Positions 44,834 through 55,600 of a DNA stretch of 64,000 bases are shown here, one piece after another (positions within the stretch are counted from its first letter, which is position 1; every line of letters starts with the position of its first letter). The notes beneath the pieces were generated by a model. The model was not told where the DNA came from, searched no databases, and worked only from the letters and a program-made list of their open reading frames with translations. The stretch is taken from positions 9,200,001 to 9,264,000 of the forward strand of contig NZ_LT629758.1 in the NCBI RefSeq assembly GCF_900104725.1, in the 5' to 3' direction. The stretch is from Actinoplanes derwentensis. GTDB taxonomy: Bacteria; Actinomycetota; Actinomycetes; Mycobacteriales; Micromonosporaceae. The position numbers were made by a program, and so were the translations under genes.

Positions 44834-44942
44834 TCTGACACACCTCCCCGGTCAACCAGCAGACCGGCCGACGTTAGAGATCGGTACGGACCCAGGGCAA
44901 GCGAAGTTCGGTCGGTGAGACGCGGATATCATCCCCTGCGAC

Positions 44943-45344
44943 ATGGAGATCAGCTGGCAGACCGGGCCGGCCGGGTTCGCCGCCGGCCTGCTCATCTCGA
45001 TCGTGACGGCACCCGTCGGCGGCGTCTACGGCATCGGCGAGGGCTCCCTGCTCGGCCCGATCCTGGCGGGCCGCGGGATCCCGATGTCGACCGTCGCCCC
45101 GGCCGCGCTGGCCGCCACCTTCGTCAGCTCGGTCGCCGGGTCCGGCACCTACGCCCTGATCGCCGTCACCACCGGCGGCGCCGAGATCGCCCCGCACTGG
45201 GTGCTGGGCCTGCTCTGCGGTCTCGGCGGCCTGATCGGCGGTTACCTCGGCGCCCGGCCGCAACGGCACATCCCGGAAGCCGCCCTGTGGTTCCTGCGCG
45301 GTGCCCTCGCGGTCGCCCTGGCCGTCTCCTACCTGGACTTCTAG
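44943..45344 (+). CDS. Half-size TauE/SafE-family membrane protein
   Basis: A 133-residue protein with four hydrophobic helices (AAGLLISIVTAPVGGVYGIG, PAALAATFVSSVAGSGTYAL, LLCGLGGLIGGYLGARPQRH, LRGALAVALAVSYLDF). The GVYGIGEGSLLGPIL motif is typical of TauE/SafE exporters of sulfite or sulfonates, but full-length proteins have two such halves (about 250 residues). Here only the C-terminal half is present with a plausible start, so it is either a half-size dimerising transporter or a truncated gene. Codon use is normal. Confidence 0.8.
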   Translation: MEISWQTGPAGFAAGLLISIVTAPVGGVYGIGEGSLLGPILAGRGIPMSTVAPAALAATFVSSVAGSGTYALIAVTTGGAEIAPHWVLGLLCGLGGLIGGYLGARPQRHIPEAALWFLRGALAVALAVSYLDF

Positions 45345-45403
45345 AACGATCGTGCCGACGGCGCGGCTCGGATCGCCGAGGACGACCTCGCCGCTGGCGG
45401 GCT

Positions 45404-46354
45404 TCAGACCGTCAGGACCACCTTGCCGGTGGTGCGGCGGGCCAGCAGGTCCTCGTGGGCGCGGCGGGCGTCACCCAGCGGATAGGACGGTCCTGGCGGC
45501 AGGACCAGACGCCCGTCGGCGACCAGGGTGAGCAGCTCGGACAGCGGTTCGCGGAAACCGCCGGGCTGATCCAGGGCCGGGCGCAGCCAGAACCCGCCGA
45601 CCGACGTGTTCCGATCGGCCAGCGCACCCGGGTCGACCGGCGCCCGCCCCTGCCGGGACGCGTTGCCGTAACTGATCAGGCGACCGTAGTGGGCCAGCCC
45701 GCCCAGTGCCGCGGCCAGCGTGTCACCACCGGTCGAGTCGAGGATCACGTCCGCGCCCCGGCCGCTGGTGGCTTCCAGGATCCGTTCCGCGTACCCGTCG
45801 GCCGCACTGTCCACCGCGACGTCCGCTCCGAGCCGCAACGCCCGCTCCCGTTTCTGGGCGGTGGAGGCGGCCGCGATCACCCGCCCGGCCCCGAACTGTG
45901 CCGCGAGCTGCACCGCGACGGTCCCGACACCCCCCGACGCGGCGCCGACCACCACGGTCTCCCCTTGCGACAGCCGGGCACTGCCACGCAGCAGATGCCA
46001 AGCGGTGAGCCCTTGCACCAGCAGCGCCAAGGCACTCGCGTCGTCCACTTTGTCGGGAATCTCGACGAGGTCACCGTCAGCCACCGAAGCCCGCGACGCA
46101 TACCCGCCACCCGGGAACAGCAGCGCCACCACCCGCCGCCCGTCCGGCCCGACCCCGGCCACCTCGGTCCCCGGCACGAACGGCAACACCACCGCCGCCC
46201 GATAACTACCGTCGGTGCGATGCGTGTCGGCGTAGTTCACCCCCGCCGCCGTCACGTCGACCAGAGTCCGTCCCGGCTCCGCCACCGGATCGTCCAGCTC
46301 AGCGGCCTCCAGAACCTCAGGCCCACCAAGCCGGGACACCAGAATCGCCCGCAT
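45404..46354 (-). CDS. Zinc-independent quinone oxidoreductase (MDR family)
   Basis: ATG 46354 has GGGGAGG upstream, giving 316 residues; a longer frame is not needed. The N-terminal fold is MRAILVSRLGGPEVLEAAEL with GVNYADTHRTDG. The Rossmann motif is VVVGAASGGVGTVAVQLAA and the terminal block is HEDLLARRTTGKVVLTV, all typical of QOR/zeta-crystallin enzymes. Zn ligands are lacking. It reduces quinones or alpha,beta-unsaturated carbonyls with NADPH. A small inverted repeat (46404-46418) lies about 50 bases upstream. Confidence 0.92.
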   Translation of the reverse strand: MRAILVSRLGGPEVLEAAELDDPVAEPGRTLVDVTAAGVNYADTHRTDGSYRAAVVLPFVPGTEVAGVGPDGRRVVALLFPGGGYASRASVADGDLVEIPDKVDDASALALLVQGLTAWHLLRGSARLSQGETVVVGAASGGVGTVAVQLAAQFGAGRVIAAASTAQKRERALRLGADVAVDSAADGYAERILEATSGRGADVILDSTGGDTLAAALGGLAHYGRLISYGNASRQGRAPVDPGALADRNTSVGGFWLRPALDQPGGFREPLSELLTLVADGRLVLPPGPSYPLGDARRAHEDLLARRTTGKVVLTV

Positions 46355-46668
46355 GCAACGCACCTCCCCAACCGCGCCACCAGCGCGAACCAAATACCAA
46401 AACCATAGAAGAACTATGATTCGGTACGGACCACACCCCCTCACAAGCACCCACCACGCCCGCAGCGATCACGCGAGCCAGGCGGCACTCCAGACCGTCC
46501 CCGACCGCCGGGCCGAATGCGATGGTCACCAAACCCCCAGGCCGCTCCGCGGCCACAAACCCGGTTGCGGTGGTCCCGGGCATTCCGGCCGGCTGCCCGC
46601 CACCGGGGTCTCCATCCGGGTGTCGCCAGTGGCCAGCCGGGTGCCGGCGGTGGTGTGACCGGGTGTTC
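46355..46668. other. Intergenic region upstream of the quinone oxidoreductase
   Basis: These 314 bases have no gene. The notable element is CATAG-AAGAA-CTATG at 46404-46418, in a locally AT-rich segment (about 46390-46425), probably the promoter/operator of the oxidoreductase. Nothing else is recognised. Confidence 0.45.
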
Positions 46669-47388
46669 TCAGTCGCTCATCAGGTGTTCGAGGAACCGGC
46701 CCGGGTCGGCCAGGAACGCCCGGGTCATGGCGACCGCCTCCACCTGGTCGTAGGCCACCTCCTCGATGGCCCCGCCCGCCGCGATCTCCAGAATCGTCGC
46801 CCCCGGGCAGGCCAGCAGAACCGGCGAGTGGGTGGCGATCAGGAACTGGCTGCCGGTCTCCACCAGTTCGGCGATCCGCAGCAGCAGCGCCAGACAGCCC
46901 TGCACCGACAGCGCCGCCTCGGGTTCGTCGAGCAGGTAGAGCCCACCGGCCCCGAACCGATGGTTGGCCAGGTCGAGAAACGACTCCCCGTGCGACCGCT
47001 GGTGCGGTGACACCCCACCGTAGGACCCGGCCACCCCGAGCCGCTCGATCTCGGTGGCGACGTTGTAGTACGACTCGGCCCGCAGGAAGAACCCGGTCCG
47101 GGGTTTACGTCCGGCGGTGCGCACCAGCGTCAGATGCCCGCCGAGCTCCGACTCACTGGCCCGGGTGGCGAAGTTGAACGAGGTGGTCCCGCCTTCCGGG
47201 TTGAACCCGGCGGCCACCGCGATCCCTTCGATCAGCGTCGACTTCCCACTCCCGTTGTCCCCGGCCAGCAACGTGACCGCCGTCGGAAACCGCAACTCCC
47301 CACCGGCGACCAGTCCCCGAACCACAGGCAACCCGAACGGATACCCGTCCCCCGGCACCGCATCCAGCCGAACGGCCCTGATGAACAT
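46669..47388 (-). CDS. AAA-family ATPase (ABC-like, RecF/SMC-type head)
   Basis: From ATG 47388 this is 239 residues. Motifs: Walker A TLLAGDNGSGKSTLIEGIAV, signature-like SPHQRSHGESFL, Walker B LYLLDEPEAALSVQGCLALL and H-loop FLIATHSPVLLACPGA. No membrane segment, helix-coil insert or nuclease domain is seen. Such small ATPases often act in DNA repair or as defence components; the function here is not predictable. Upstream in-frame starts (for example ATG 47481) exist, but homologous-looking sequence begins FIRAVRL. It lies behind the glgP terminator, so it has its own promoter. Confidence 0.85.
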   Translation of the reverse strand: MFIRAVRLDAVPGDGYPFGLPVVRGLVAGGELRFPTAVTLLAGDNGSGKSTLIEGIAVAAGFNPEGGTTSFNFATRASESELGGHLTLVRTAGRKPRTGFFLRAESYYNVATEIERLGVAGSYGGVSPHQRSHGESFLDLANHRFGAGGLYLLDEPEAALSVQGCLALLLRIAELVETGSQFLIATHSPVLLACPGATILEIAAGGAIEEVAYDQVEAVAMTRAFLADPGRFLEHLMSD

Positions 47389-47652
47389 CTCCCGCACGCT
47401 ACCGGGCGTCACCCCGAGGACGTCCTCTTGGACCCGAGGTCGTCCTTCCGCCGCAACCAGAAGGACCGAGCCGGAATCCATCAGGTAGCTCGCAGAAGTA
47501 ACCGCGACCCCGCGCTCACGCCCGGTGGTCGCGGTGCGGTCCGGGCCAAGCGCCTTGCCTTGCGGGGAAGGGGCGGGGCCGGTGGATTTCGGCGGGAGCC
47601 GTGGGGCGTACCGGCGCGGTGTGGTTCGGGTTCGGGTTCGGTTCTTGGGGTG

Positions 47653-47680
47653 GGCGGCGCGCGGAGGGCCGCGCGCCGCC
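47653..47680 (-). terminator. Terminator of glycogen phosphorylase
   Basis: A 12-bp perfect stem GGCGGCGCGCGG/complement (47653-47664 with 47669-47680) has a 4-base loop. It lies 6 bases beyond the minus-strand glgP stop. Confidence 0.8.
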
Positions 47681-47686
47681 GTCTGG

Positions 47687-50125
47687 TCAGTCTTCGTGGG
47701 GGACCGGGACGGGGGCGACACGCCAGATGCGGGCGGCGTAGTCGGCGACCGTGCGGTCGGAGCTGAAGAAGCCGCTGTGGGCGGTGTTCAGGATCGACAT
47801 GCGGATCCAGCGGTCCCGGTCGCGCCATGCTTCCTCGACCTGCGCCTGGGCGTCCAGGTAGGCGCGGTAGTCGGCGAGGGTGAGGTATTCGTCCCAGCCG
47901 AGCAGGGAACTCGCGACCCGGTGGCCGACGTCGCCGAAAGCCCCGGAGCCGAGCGCGTCGATGGCGGCGCGCAGTTCGGCGTCGTGTTCGTAGAAGGCGC
48001 GCGGCTGGTAGCCGTTGATGCGGGCCTGCGCGGCCTCGTAGGCGTCCAGGCCGAAAAGGAAGAAGTTGTCCTCGCCGACCCGGGCCCGGATCTCGATGTT
48101 GGCGCCGTCCAGGGTGCCGATGGTGACCGCGCCGTTCAGGGCCAGTTTCATGTTGCCGGTACCGGACGCCTCCTTGCCGGCGAGGGAGATCTGCTCGGAC
48201 AGGTCGGCCGCTGGGATGATCTTCTCGGCGAGGGTGACGTTGTAGTTGGAGGGGAAGACGACCTTGAGGTACGGCGAGGCCACCGGGTCCGCCGCGATCG
48301 TGGCGCCGACCGTGGCGATGAGCTGGATCAGGTCCTTGGCCGCGTGGTACGCCGGGGCCGCCTTGCCGGCGAACAGCACCGTGCGCGGCACCCAGTCCCC
48401 GGCCGGGTTGGCGTGGATCCGCTGGTAGAGCGTGACGACGTGGAGCAGTTTGAGTTGTTGCCGCTTGTACTCGTGGAACCGCTTGATCATCACGTCGGTG
48501 AGCGAGTCGGGGTCGCCGGCGGCCAGGGCGACCTTGTTGGCCCGTTTGATCGACTGCCAGCGGTCCCGGAACGACGCGTCGCCGATCAGGGACTCCAGCC
48601 CGGCCAGTTTCTCCAGGTCACGCAGCCAGCTGTCGTCGCCGAGGCCTTCGGTGATCAGGTCGGACAGGCGCGGGTTCGCGATCCGGATGAAGCGGCGCGG
48701 GGAGATGCCGTTCGTGACGTTCTGGAACTTGGCCGGCCACAGGTCGGCGAAGTCGTCGAGGACCGTCTCCCGCAGCAGTTTCGAGTGCAGCTCGGCGACC
48801 CCGTTGACGGCTTCGGTGCCGACCACCGCGAGATGTGCCATCCGGACCCGGCGCTCCGGCTCCTCCTGGATGATCGACATCCGCCGGATCCGGTCCTGGT
48901 CACCGGGGAACTGGGCGCCGACCTCCCGCAGGAACAGCATGTTGATCACGTAGATGATCTCCAGGTGCCGGGGCAGGAGTTTCTCGATCAGCCGAACCGG
49001 CCACGTCTCCAGGGCCTCCGGCAGCAGGGTGTGGCACGTGTAGGCGAACGTCTTGCGGGTGATCTCCCAGGCTTTGGACCAGTCCAGTTCGTACTCGTCG
49101 ACGAGCAGCCGCATCAGCTCGGGGATCGCGATCGTCGGGTGCGTGTCGTTGAGCTGGATCACCGTCTTGTCGGCGAACTCGCTCCAGTCCTCGTTACGCA
49201 GCCGGAACCGGCGGATGATGTCCCGCAGCGAGCAGGAGACCAGGAAATACTGCTGCTTGAGCCGCAGTTCCCGGCCCAGTTCGGTGCTGTCGTCGGGGTA
49301 GAGGACCTTGCTGATGTTCTCGGCGCGGACCGCTTCCTGCACGGCTTCGGCGTACTGCCCGGCGGAGAACCGGCTCAGGTCGAACGAGGCCTCGCTGGCC
49401 TTGGCGCTCCACAGCCGGACGATGTTGACGGTGTCGGTGCCGTAACCGGGGACCAGCATGTGGCTGGGCTCGCCGAGCACGATCTCGCCCGGCACCCACA
49501 CCTTGCGGTCCGGTGAACCGGGGACCGGCTCGGTGTGCCCGTAGAAGCCGACGGTCTGCCGGTCGTCGGGTGCCGGGAACTCCCACGGGTTGCCCTGGAA
49601 GGCCCAGTCGTCGGGCAGTTCGGTCTGCCCGTTCTCGGTGATGATCTGCCGGAAGATGCCCAGGTCGTAGCGGATGCCGTAGCCGACGGCCGGGATGTCC
49701 CGGGTGGCCAGCGAGTCGACCAGGCAGGCGGCGAGACGGCCCAGGCCGCCGTTGCCGAGTCCCGGCTCGACGTCCAGGTCCTCCAGGTCCTCCAGGCTGA
49801 AGCCGAGAGCTTTGACCGCCTCGGCGGCCAGATTGCCGGTGCCGGAGTAGAGCAGGTTCTGTTCGAGCTGAGCACCCAGCAGGTATTCCGCGGAGAGGTA
49901 GTAGACCCAGCGGGGGTTGCTGGCGTAGTGCGCGGCGGCGGTGCGGGCCCGGCGCTCGGCGAGCCGGTCCCGGACGGTCAGCGAGAGCGTCTCGTACGCG
50001 TCCCGCGCGCTCGCCGACTCGACGGTCGTGCCGCGCCGGTAGTAGAGGTTGCTCAACAGGTCCTGCTGGAACTCATCGGCGGTCTTGCCCAGTTTGCGTA
50101 GACCGATGCCCTGTCGAAGATCCAT
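47687..50125 (-). CDS. glgP: Glycogen/maltodextrin phosphorylase
   Basis: An 812-residue PLP enzyme of GT35. The N-terminal [20 protein letters not shown] and [39 protein letters not shown], and the PLP-lysine region [20 protein letters not shown] are all present, with phosphate/glucan-binding residues in [20 protein letters not shown]. The length is typical for bacterial glycogen phosphorylases. It releases glucose 1-phosphate from alpha-1,4-glucans in the cytoplasm. No other glycogen gene is adjacent. It is divergent from the phosphopantetheinyl transferase gene. Confidence 0.97.
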   Translation of the reverse strand: MDLRQGIGLRKLGKTADEFQQDLLSNLYYRRGTTVESASARDAYETLSLTVRDRLAERRARTAAAHYASNPRWVYYLSAEYLLGAQLEQNLLYSGTGNLAAEAVKALGFSLEDLEDLDVEPGLGNGGLGRLAACLVDSLATRDIPAVGYGIRYDLGIFRQIITENGQTELPDDWAFQGNPWEFPAPDDRQTVGFYGHTEPVPGSPDRKVWVPGEIVLGEPSHMLVPGYGTDTVNIVRLWSAKASEASFDLSRFSAGQYAEAVQEAVRAENISKVLYPDDSTELGRELRLKQQYFLVSCSLRDIIRRFRLRNEDWSEFADKTVIQLNDTHPTIAIPELMRLLVDEYELDWSKAWEITRKTFAYTCHTLLPEALETWPVRLIEKLLPRHLEIIYVINMLFLREVGAQFPGDQDRIRRMSIIQEEPERRVRMAHLAVVGTEAVNGVAELHSKLLRETVLDDFADLWPAKFQNVTNGISPRRFIRIANPRLSDLITEGLGDDSWLRDLEKLAGLESLIGDASFRDRWQSIKRANKVALAAGDPDSLTDVMIKRFHEYKRQQLKLLHVVTLYQRIHANPAGDWVPRTVLFAGKAAPAYHAAKDLIQLIATVGATIAADPVASPYLKVVFPSNYNVTLAEKIIPAADLSEQISLAGKEASGTGNMKLALNGAVTIGTLDGANIEIRARVGEDNFFLFGLDAYEAAQARINGYQPRAFYEHDAELRAAIDALGSGAFGDVGHRVASSLLGWDEYLTLADYRAYLDAQAQVEEAWRDRDRWIRMSILNTAHSGFFSSDRTVADYAARIWRVAPVPVPHED

Positions 50126-50205
50126 GCCGCCATTGTGCCTCGCCGGTGTTTCCGGTGCCCCTTCTTCCTGCTTCCCGTTCAGGCTGGGAATGGGAGACTC
50201 CTCTG

Positions 50206-50847
50206 ATGCTCCTGAGATCGCTGTTGCCGTCCTCGGTCACCACCGCCGAGGCGTACTCCGACGATCCCGCCGAAGCCGCTTTCCCCGGCGAGCAGGACCT
50301 GATCGCCGCCGCCAGCGAGGGCCGCCGCCGGGAGTTCGTCACCAGCCGCCGCTGTGCCCGGGAGGCCCTCGCCGCGCTCGGTGAGCCGGCGGTGCCGATC
50401 CGGCCGGGCCCGCGCCGCGAACCGGTGTGGCCGACCGGGGTGGCCGGCAGCATCACCCACTGCACCGGTTACCGGGCCGCGGCGGTAGTGCGCACCAGCG
50501 ACGTCATCGGCCTTGGCATCGACGCCGAACCGCACGCCCCGCTTCCGCCCCGGGTGCTCGGCGCCGTCACCGCCCCCGGCGACGTCGAGCACCTGGCCGC
50601 GCTGGCGGCCGGGGACCCGTCGGTGCACTGGGACCGGCTGCTGTTCAGTGCCAAGGAGTCGGTCTACAAGGTGTGGTATCCGCTGACCGGCCGGTGGCTG
50701 GGGTTCGGCGACGCGGCGCTGGAGATCGACCCGCGGGCCCGGACCTTCACCGCCCACCTGCTGGTCGACGCGCCGTTCCGCACTCTGACCGGCCGGTTCC
50801 TGGTCGAGCGGGGCCTGGTGGTGACCGCGGTCGCCCATCACGAGTAG
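50206..50847 (+). CDS. 4'-Phosphopantetheinyl transferase (EntD/Sfp type)
   Basis: From ATG 50206 (GGAG upstream) this is 213 residues. Motifs: [37 protein letters not shown] with the Mg-binding Asp and Glu, and [20 protein letters not shown]. It transfers the phosphopantetheine arm from CoA to carrier domains of NRPS, PKS or siderophore synthases. No such synthase is in the window, so it probably serves clusters elsewhere. It ends 10 bases inside the convergent glycosyltransferase gene. Confidence 0.94.
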   Translation: MLLRSLLPSSVTTAEAYSDDPAEAAFPGEQDLIAAASEGRRREFVTSRRCAREALAALGEPAVPIRPGPRREPVWPTGVAGSITHCTGYRAAAVVRTSDVIGLGIDAEPHAPLPPRVLGAVTAPGDVEHLAALAAGDPSVHWDRLLFSAKESVYKVWYPLTGRWLGFGDAALEIDPRARTFTAHLLVDAPFRTLTGRFLVERGLVVTAVAHHE

Positions 50848-52340
50848 TGCCGCACGCGGGGCCAGATCACGGCCCACGAAGCGGCCGGCCGGCAGACGTA
50901 GACACGCGCGCCGACCTCGTCGTTCACCACTGCGGGAGTGTTGTGCAGGGTGCCTTCGGCGGTGCACGGCCCGAGCATGCCGGCCGGCGGCTCCCGCAGC
51001 ACCGCGACGACGACCCGTTTCGACTCCGGCGGCGGGCCGAACCGGTGCAGTTCGTTGTGCCCGCTGTAGACCGCGGGCAGGCCGATCGAAGGGCCGAACC
51101 GGTCCAGGGCGCCGGCCTCGCCGTAGTTGCCGGTGAACAGCACGGCCCGGCGCTGATCGGCCGGGGACAGCCCGGCATAGACGAGGCCGATCTGCCACAC
51201 GTACTGCCGCCAGCCGACCTGGTCGGCGACGGTCTCGTTCCGCTCGGCCGGCAGGGATCCGGCGAGTTCGTCCTCCGGGACGACCGGCAGTGACATGACC
51301 GTGCCGGCCAGAGCCGACAGCACCACCCCGGCCGTCACCAGCGCCTGCCGCCCGCGCCGTCCGGTGAGCCAGCGCTCGGTGGGCACCGCCCCGATCGCCA
51401 GGATCCCGAAGAGCAGACCCAGCGGATGGTACGGCCGGCCCGCGGTCACCAGCACCGCCACCAGCATCAGCGGATAGGCCACGGCGATCACCCGCACCCG
51501 CCGCAACCGCGGATCGCGGATCAGCACGACCAGTCCGGCGATCCACACCGGAGGCAGGATCAGCAGCGTGAACTGCGCCGGCAGCAGCGCCAGCCGCGAC
51601 CCGGCGCCCTCCTGGCGGGCGACGGCCACCGCCAGTTCCACCTGCGGGAAATCGTTGACCACCTGGTAGATCAGGTTGGGCAGGCCGATCAGCACGGCCA
51701 GTCCGGCACCCGCCCACAGGTGCCGGGACCGGAACACCTCGCGCGGCCCGGCCAGCAGTAGTGCCACCGCCAGGCAGAGCAGCAGGAGCAGGACCAGATG
51801 CTTGTTCCAGAGACCCAGCCCGGCCACCACCCCGGCGCCGAGCCAGGCCCGCGGGCGCTCCCACAACAGGGCCCGCACCACCAGGAGCAGCACGAGCAGC
51901 CAGACCAGCAGATCGGTGGCGGTGGCCGAGGTGACGTGCGCGGCCGACAGTGCGACGGTGCTGAAGACCCCGGCCGCGGCGATCGACTGGGCGGCCCGGC
52001 CCCCGCCGGCCTCCCGGGCGATCAGCGCGGCCACCACGGCGGTCAGGCCGAGCAGCACGGCCGGGGCCACCCGGATCGCCCAGACGGAATCACCGAACGA
52101 CGCGATCCCGAACCGGACCAGCATCGGCGTGAACGGTGGCTGATCGACGTAGCCCCACTGTGGATGCTGGCTCAGCAGCCGGAAGTACAATTCGTCGCGG
52201 TGGTAGCCGTAGCCCCCGGAAGTGATCAGAAGCAGTAGCGTGGCGGTGGCGGCGGTCAGTCCGACCGGCCACCACGCGACCGGTCGACGGGCGGACTCGA
52301 TACGCTGCGTTGCCGTGATGTCACTGAGAGCATCGACCAC
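50838..52340 (-). CDS. Polytopic glycosyltransferase (GT39/ArnT/PMT-like)
   Basis: About 500 residues with ten or more hydrophobic helices. The N-terminal lumenal loop has GYGYHRDELYFRLLSQHPQW and GYVDQPPFTPML, where the Asp-Glu pair fits the catalytic acidic residues of GT-C enzymes, and a long soluble C-terminal domain follows (for example AVLFTGNYGEAGALDRFGPS). These enzymes transfer sugars from polyprenyl-phosphate donors to proteins or envelope lipids outside the membrane. The start is uncertain: GTG 52340 and GTG 52349 are both plausible, and the frame extends to 52469. Confidence 0.88.
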   Translation of the reverse strand: MVDALSDITATQRIESARRPVAWWPVGLTAATATLLLLITSGGYGYHRDELYFRLLSQHPQWGYVDQPPFTPMLVRFGIASFGDSVWAIRVAPAVLLGLTAVVAALIAREAGGGRAAQSIAAAGVFSTVALSAAHVTSATATDLLVWLLVLLLVVRALLWERPRAWLGAGVVAGLGLWNKHLVLLLLLCLAVALLLAGPREVFRSRHLWAGAGLAVLIGLPNLIYQVVNDFPQVELAVAVARQEGAGSRLALLPAQFTLLILPPVWIAGLVVLIRDPRLRRVRVIAVAYPLMLVAVLVTAGRPYHPLGLLFGILAIGAVPTERWLTGRRGRQALVTAGVVLSALAGTVMSLPVVPEDELAGSLPAERNETVADQVGWRQYVWQIGLVYAGLSPADQRRAVLFTGNYGEAGALDRFGPSIGLPAVYSGHNELHRFGPPPESKRVVVAVLREPPAGMLGPCTAEGTLHNTPAVVNDEVGARVYVCRPAASWAVIWPRVRHYS

Positions 52341-52380
52341 GGACCCCACCGTACGGGCAACTCGTCGCCCGTTGCCAATG

Positions 52381-52551
52381 TCATCTCGACCAGCCCGCCC
52401 CGAGTAGACAGGTTCCGCAGCCCCGGCAGTCGCCGTCCCCGTCGACCGTACCGTCGGTACGCAGCGCATACGGGCACGGATCCCCGGTCGGTGTCGCGTA
52501 CCGGCGCTCCACTTCGGTCTTTCGGGGCTGTTCCTTGACGGTCGTGGTCAT
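52381..52551 (-). CDS. Small Cys-rich protein
   Basis: A 56-residue protein with GGAGG just before its ATG. The N-terminal half is basic (MTTTVKEQPRKTEVERRYAT). The C-terminal half holds four Cys: DPCPYAL, DGDCRGCGTCLLGAGW. This could be a small zinc or iron-sulfur site. It has no signal peptide. It is divergent from the STAND gene and lies just upstream of the GT39 gene in the same orientation, so it may lead that operon. No known family is recognised. Confidence 0.7.
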   Translation of the reverse strand: MTTTVKEQPRKTEVERRYATPTGDPCPYALRTDGTVDGDGDCRGCGTCLLGAGWSR

Positions 52552-52680
52552 ACCTCCATTGGTGCACGGGACCCCCGGCTCGGTCGCGTGCCGAAAGTCC
52601 CGGGACCTCAGGATGGTCTCCTTGTGGATCGACGGTGACATCATGAGATCGCGAAGCGTGTCGATGCACACGGAGGATCG

Positions 52681-55600
52681 GTGACCGGACAGGAACCCCT
52701 CGACGATGCCGTGGAAGCCGCCGACGAACGGGCCCGTGCCGGGGTGCGGAACTGGATCCGTGACTCCGGTCGCCGGACCCGGGCCGGACTGCGCGCCGCC
52801 AGCCCGTACGCCATCCTTGCCTTTCTGACCGCCTCCGTCGTCGCCCCGGTGGCCGGCGCCGGCCTCGGTGCCCCGGACGCCTTCGCCGCCGCCCTCGACC
52901 AGGTCGGCGGGCTGGGCAGCAACTACCTCGCCGACACCCTCGCCGACACCGCCCGCCGGCTGCGCGATCAGGAACCCCCAGCGGGCGGCTGGTCCGAGGC
53001 CCGGTGGCGGGACGCGATCGCCGCCGACCTGCTGCCCCGGCTCGCCGCCGCGGACGACCGGGGCCGGGCCCTGCACGAGGAGATCTCCCGGGTGCTGCGC
53101 GAGGTCGGCGCGGTGGCGGTGGCGATCGCCGAGGCCGCGGTCACCGACGACGACCTGCGCCGGGCGCTCGAGGGCGCGTTCCAGGAACTGGGCCTCGGCG
53201 TCGCCGAGCTGGGCTGGATGGTCACCGACGTCCGGCAGAGTGTGGACGGGCTGCGGCAGGACTTCGCCCGGCAGACCATCGAACTGAACCGGCGCCTCGA
53301 CGAGGTGCGCCGGCATCTGGTCGACGTCACCCGCGAACAGTTGCCGGTCGGTGACGAGGTGCCCGCCGAGGTGCCGGGCGGTGCCGTTCCACCGTACCCG
53401 GGCCTGGTCAGCTTCCAACCGGAGGACGCGCCTCGCTTCCGTGGCCGGGAACCGCAGATCGCCCAGTTGCTCAGCCGGGTCGCCGAACAGGCGCTGGGTG
53501 GCCCGCCGCTGGTGGTCACCGGGGTCTCCGGCGCCGGTAAGTCGTCGCTGCTGCGGGCCGGACTGCTGCCGGCCATCGCCGGAGGCGCGCTGGGCGAGGA
53601 GGCCACCGCCTGGTCGTGGGTGCTGGCCGACCCGGGGGTGCGCCCACTCGCCGACCTGGTCACCCGGCTGCACCACCTGGACGGCTCGGGGACCGCCGAG
53701 GAGAACACCCGGTTGCTGCGCGAGATTCGGCACAGCCCGCGCCGTCTCGGTGAACTGGCCGCGAAGGCGGCCACCGCCGGGCACCGCCCGATCATCGTGA
53801 TCGACCAGTTCGAGGAACTGTTCACCCAGTGCCCCGACCCGGCTGAACGACTGGCCTACGTGACCGCGCTGACCAGCGCCGCCCCGGCGATCGTGGTGAT
53901 CGCGGTCCGCTCCGACTTCTACCCGTCGTGTGTCGCGCTGCCGCCGCTGGCCAAGGTGCTCGCCGCCGGTCACGTCGTGCTCGGCCCGCTGGACGCCGCA
54001 GCGATCCGGCGCGCCGTCGTCGAACCCGCCGAGCACGTCGGGCTCACCGTCGAACCCGGCCTGCCCGGCCTGCTGCTGCGCGACCTGGGGGTCGACGACC
54101 GGGGCGGGTACGAGCCGGGCGCGCTCCCGCTGCTCGCCCACGCCCTGCGCGCCACCTGGGACCGGCGCGAGGGGATCCGGCTCACTGTCAAGGCGTACCA
54201 GGACACCGGTGGCATCCGGCACGCCATCGCCGGCACCGCCGAGAAGATCTACCTCGACCAGAGCCCGGAGGACCGCGACCGGTTGCGGGACGCCCTGCTC
54301 GCCCTGGTCACCGTCACCGGGGACGGCACCGCCGTGCGCCGTCGCGGTGAGCGGGCCGCCAGCGACTCCCGGGTGCTCCGGCGGCTGGTCCGGGCCCGCC
54401 TCGTCACGGTCGGTGCGGACACCGTGGAGATCAGCCACGAGGCGCTGCTGACGAGTTGGCCCCGGCTGGCCGGCTGGGTCGCCGAAGCCCGTGAGGACCT
54501 GCTGCTGCGCGAGTCGGTCACCGAGGCCGCCCGCGACTGGGACCGCTCCGGCCGCGACCCCGACCTGCTGCCCCGCGGTTCCCGCCTGATCGCCGCCCGC
54601 GAACGGATCCACAGCGGTGACGGGGTGCCGCCGGTGGTGGGGGAGTACCTCGCCGCGGGCGGTGCCGCCGCCGCCCGGGAACAACTCGACCGCGATCGTG
54701 GCACCCGCCGCCTGCGCCGGCTGGCCGCCGGTCTCGGCGTCACACTGCTGCTCACCGCCGGTGCGGGCCTGGTCGCGCTGGACCGGCAGCGGACGGCCGA
54801 GGCAGTCGGCCGCGACGCCACATCCCGGCAGTACGCGGCGGAGACCCTCGCGCTGCTCGACCAGGACGAACCGGCCGCCGTCCGGAAAGCTCTGGACGCC
54901 TGGCACGAGAAACCGACCGCGGAGGCGCGCGGCGCCCTGCTCTCCACCCAGATGGTGCGGTTCGCCGGCCGGCTGGGCACCGTCCCGGGCGGCAACTCGG
55001 CAGCGGTCAGCCCGGACGGGACACGCATCGCGATCGGCGACAACATCGGCCTGATCCGGCTCTGGGACGCGGCCACCCTGACCGAGATCACGCCGCCGCT
55101 GGCCTACACCGGTTCGGACGCCGATCTGATCTGGGTCAACTCAGTGGAGTTCTCCCCGGACGGCCGTTATCTGGCCAGCGGCGCACTCATGGCGGAGGGC
55201 GTGAAGATCTGGGACGCGTCCACCGGCAGGCTGATCCACACCCTTCCGGCGTTCGGCGCCGTCACGTGGCTACCCGGCACCAGCACCGTCGTGGCCACCA
55301 GCACAAAAACCGCCGGAGGTCAGACGGCGCTCGGGTTCTGGGACGCGGCCAGCGGCCGGTCGGTCCGCACGCTACCGGTGGGGAAGGGGAGCGGGGCCTC
55401 GCTGTCGATCAGCCCGGACGGCACCCATCTCGCCGAGGTCGGCAACGATCCCAGCGTCGAGATCTGGCGGCTGCGCGACGGCAAACTGCTGGCCTCCCTG
55501 CCTGGCCCGAACTATCTCGCGTTCGCCCCGGATGGCTCGCTCATCACCAACGAGCCGATCCCCGGCAACCGGACCCGGCTGCGGCAGTGGGACGCGGCGA

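Noticed and set aside
52381..54906. 841-codon minus-strand frame opposite the STAND gene
   Set aside because: Only its last 56 codons (the Cys-rich peptide) have a ribosome binding site and protein-like content. The remainder mirrors the STAND gene third-position bias.
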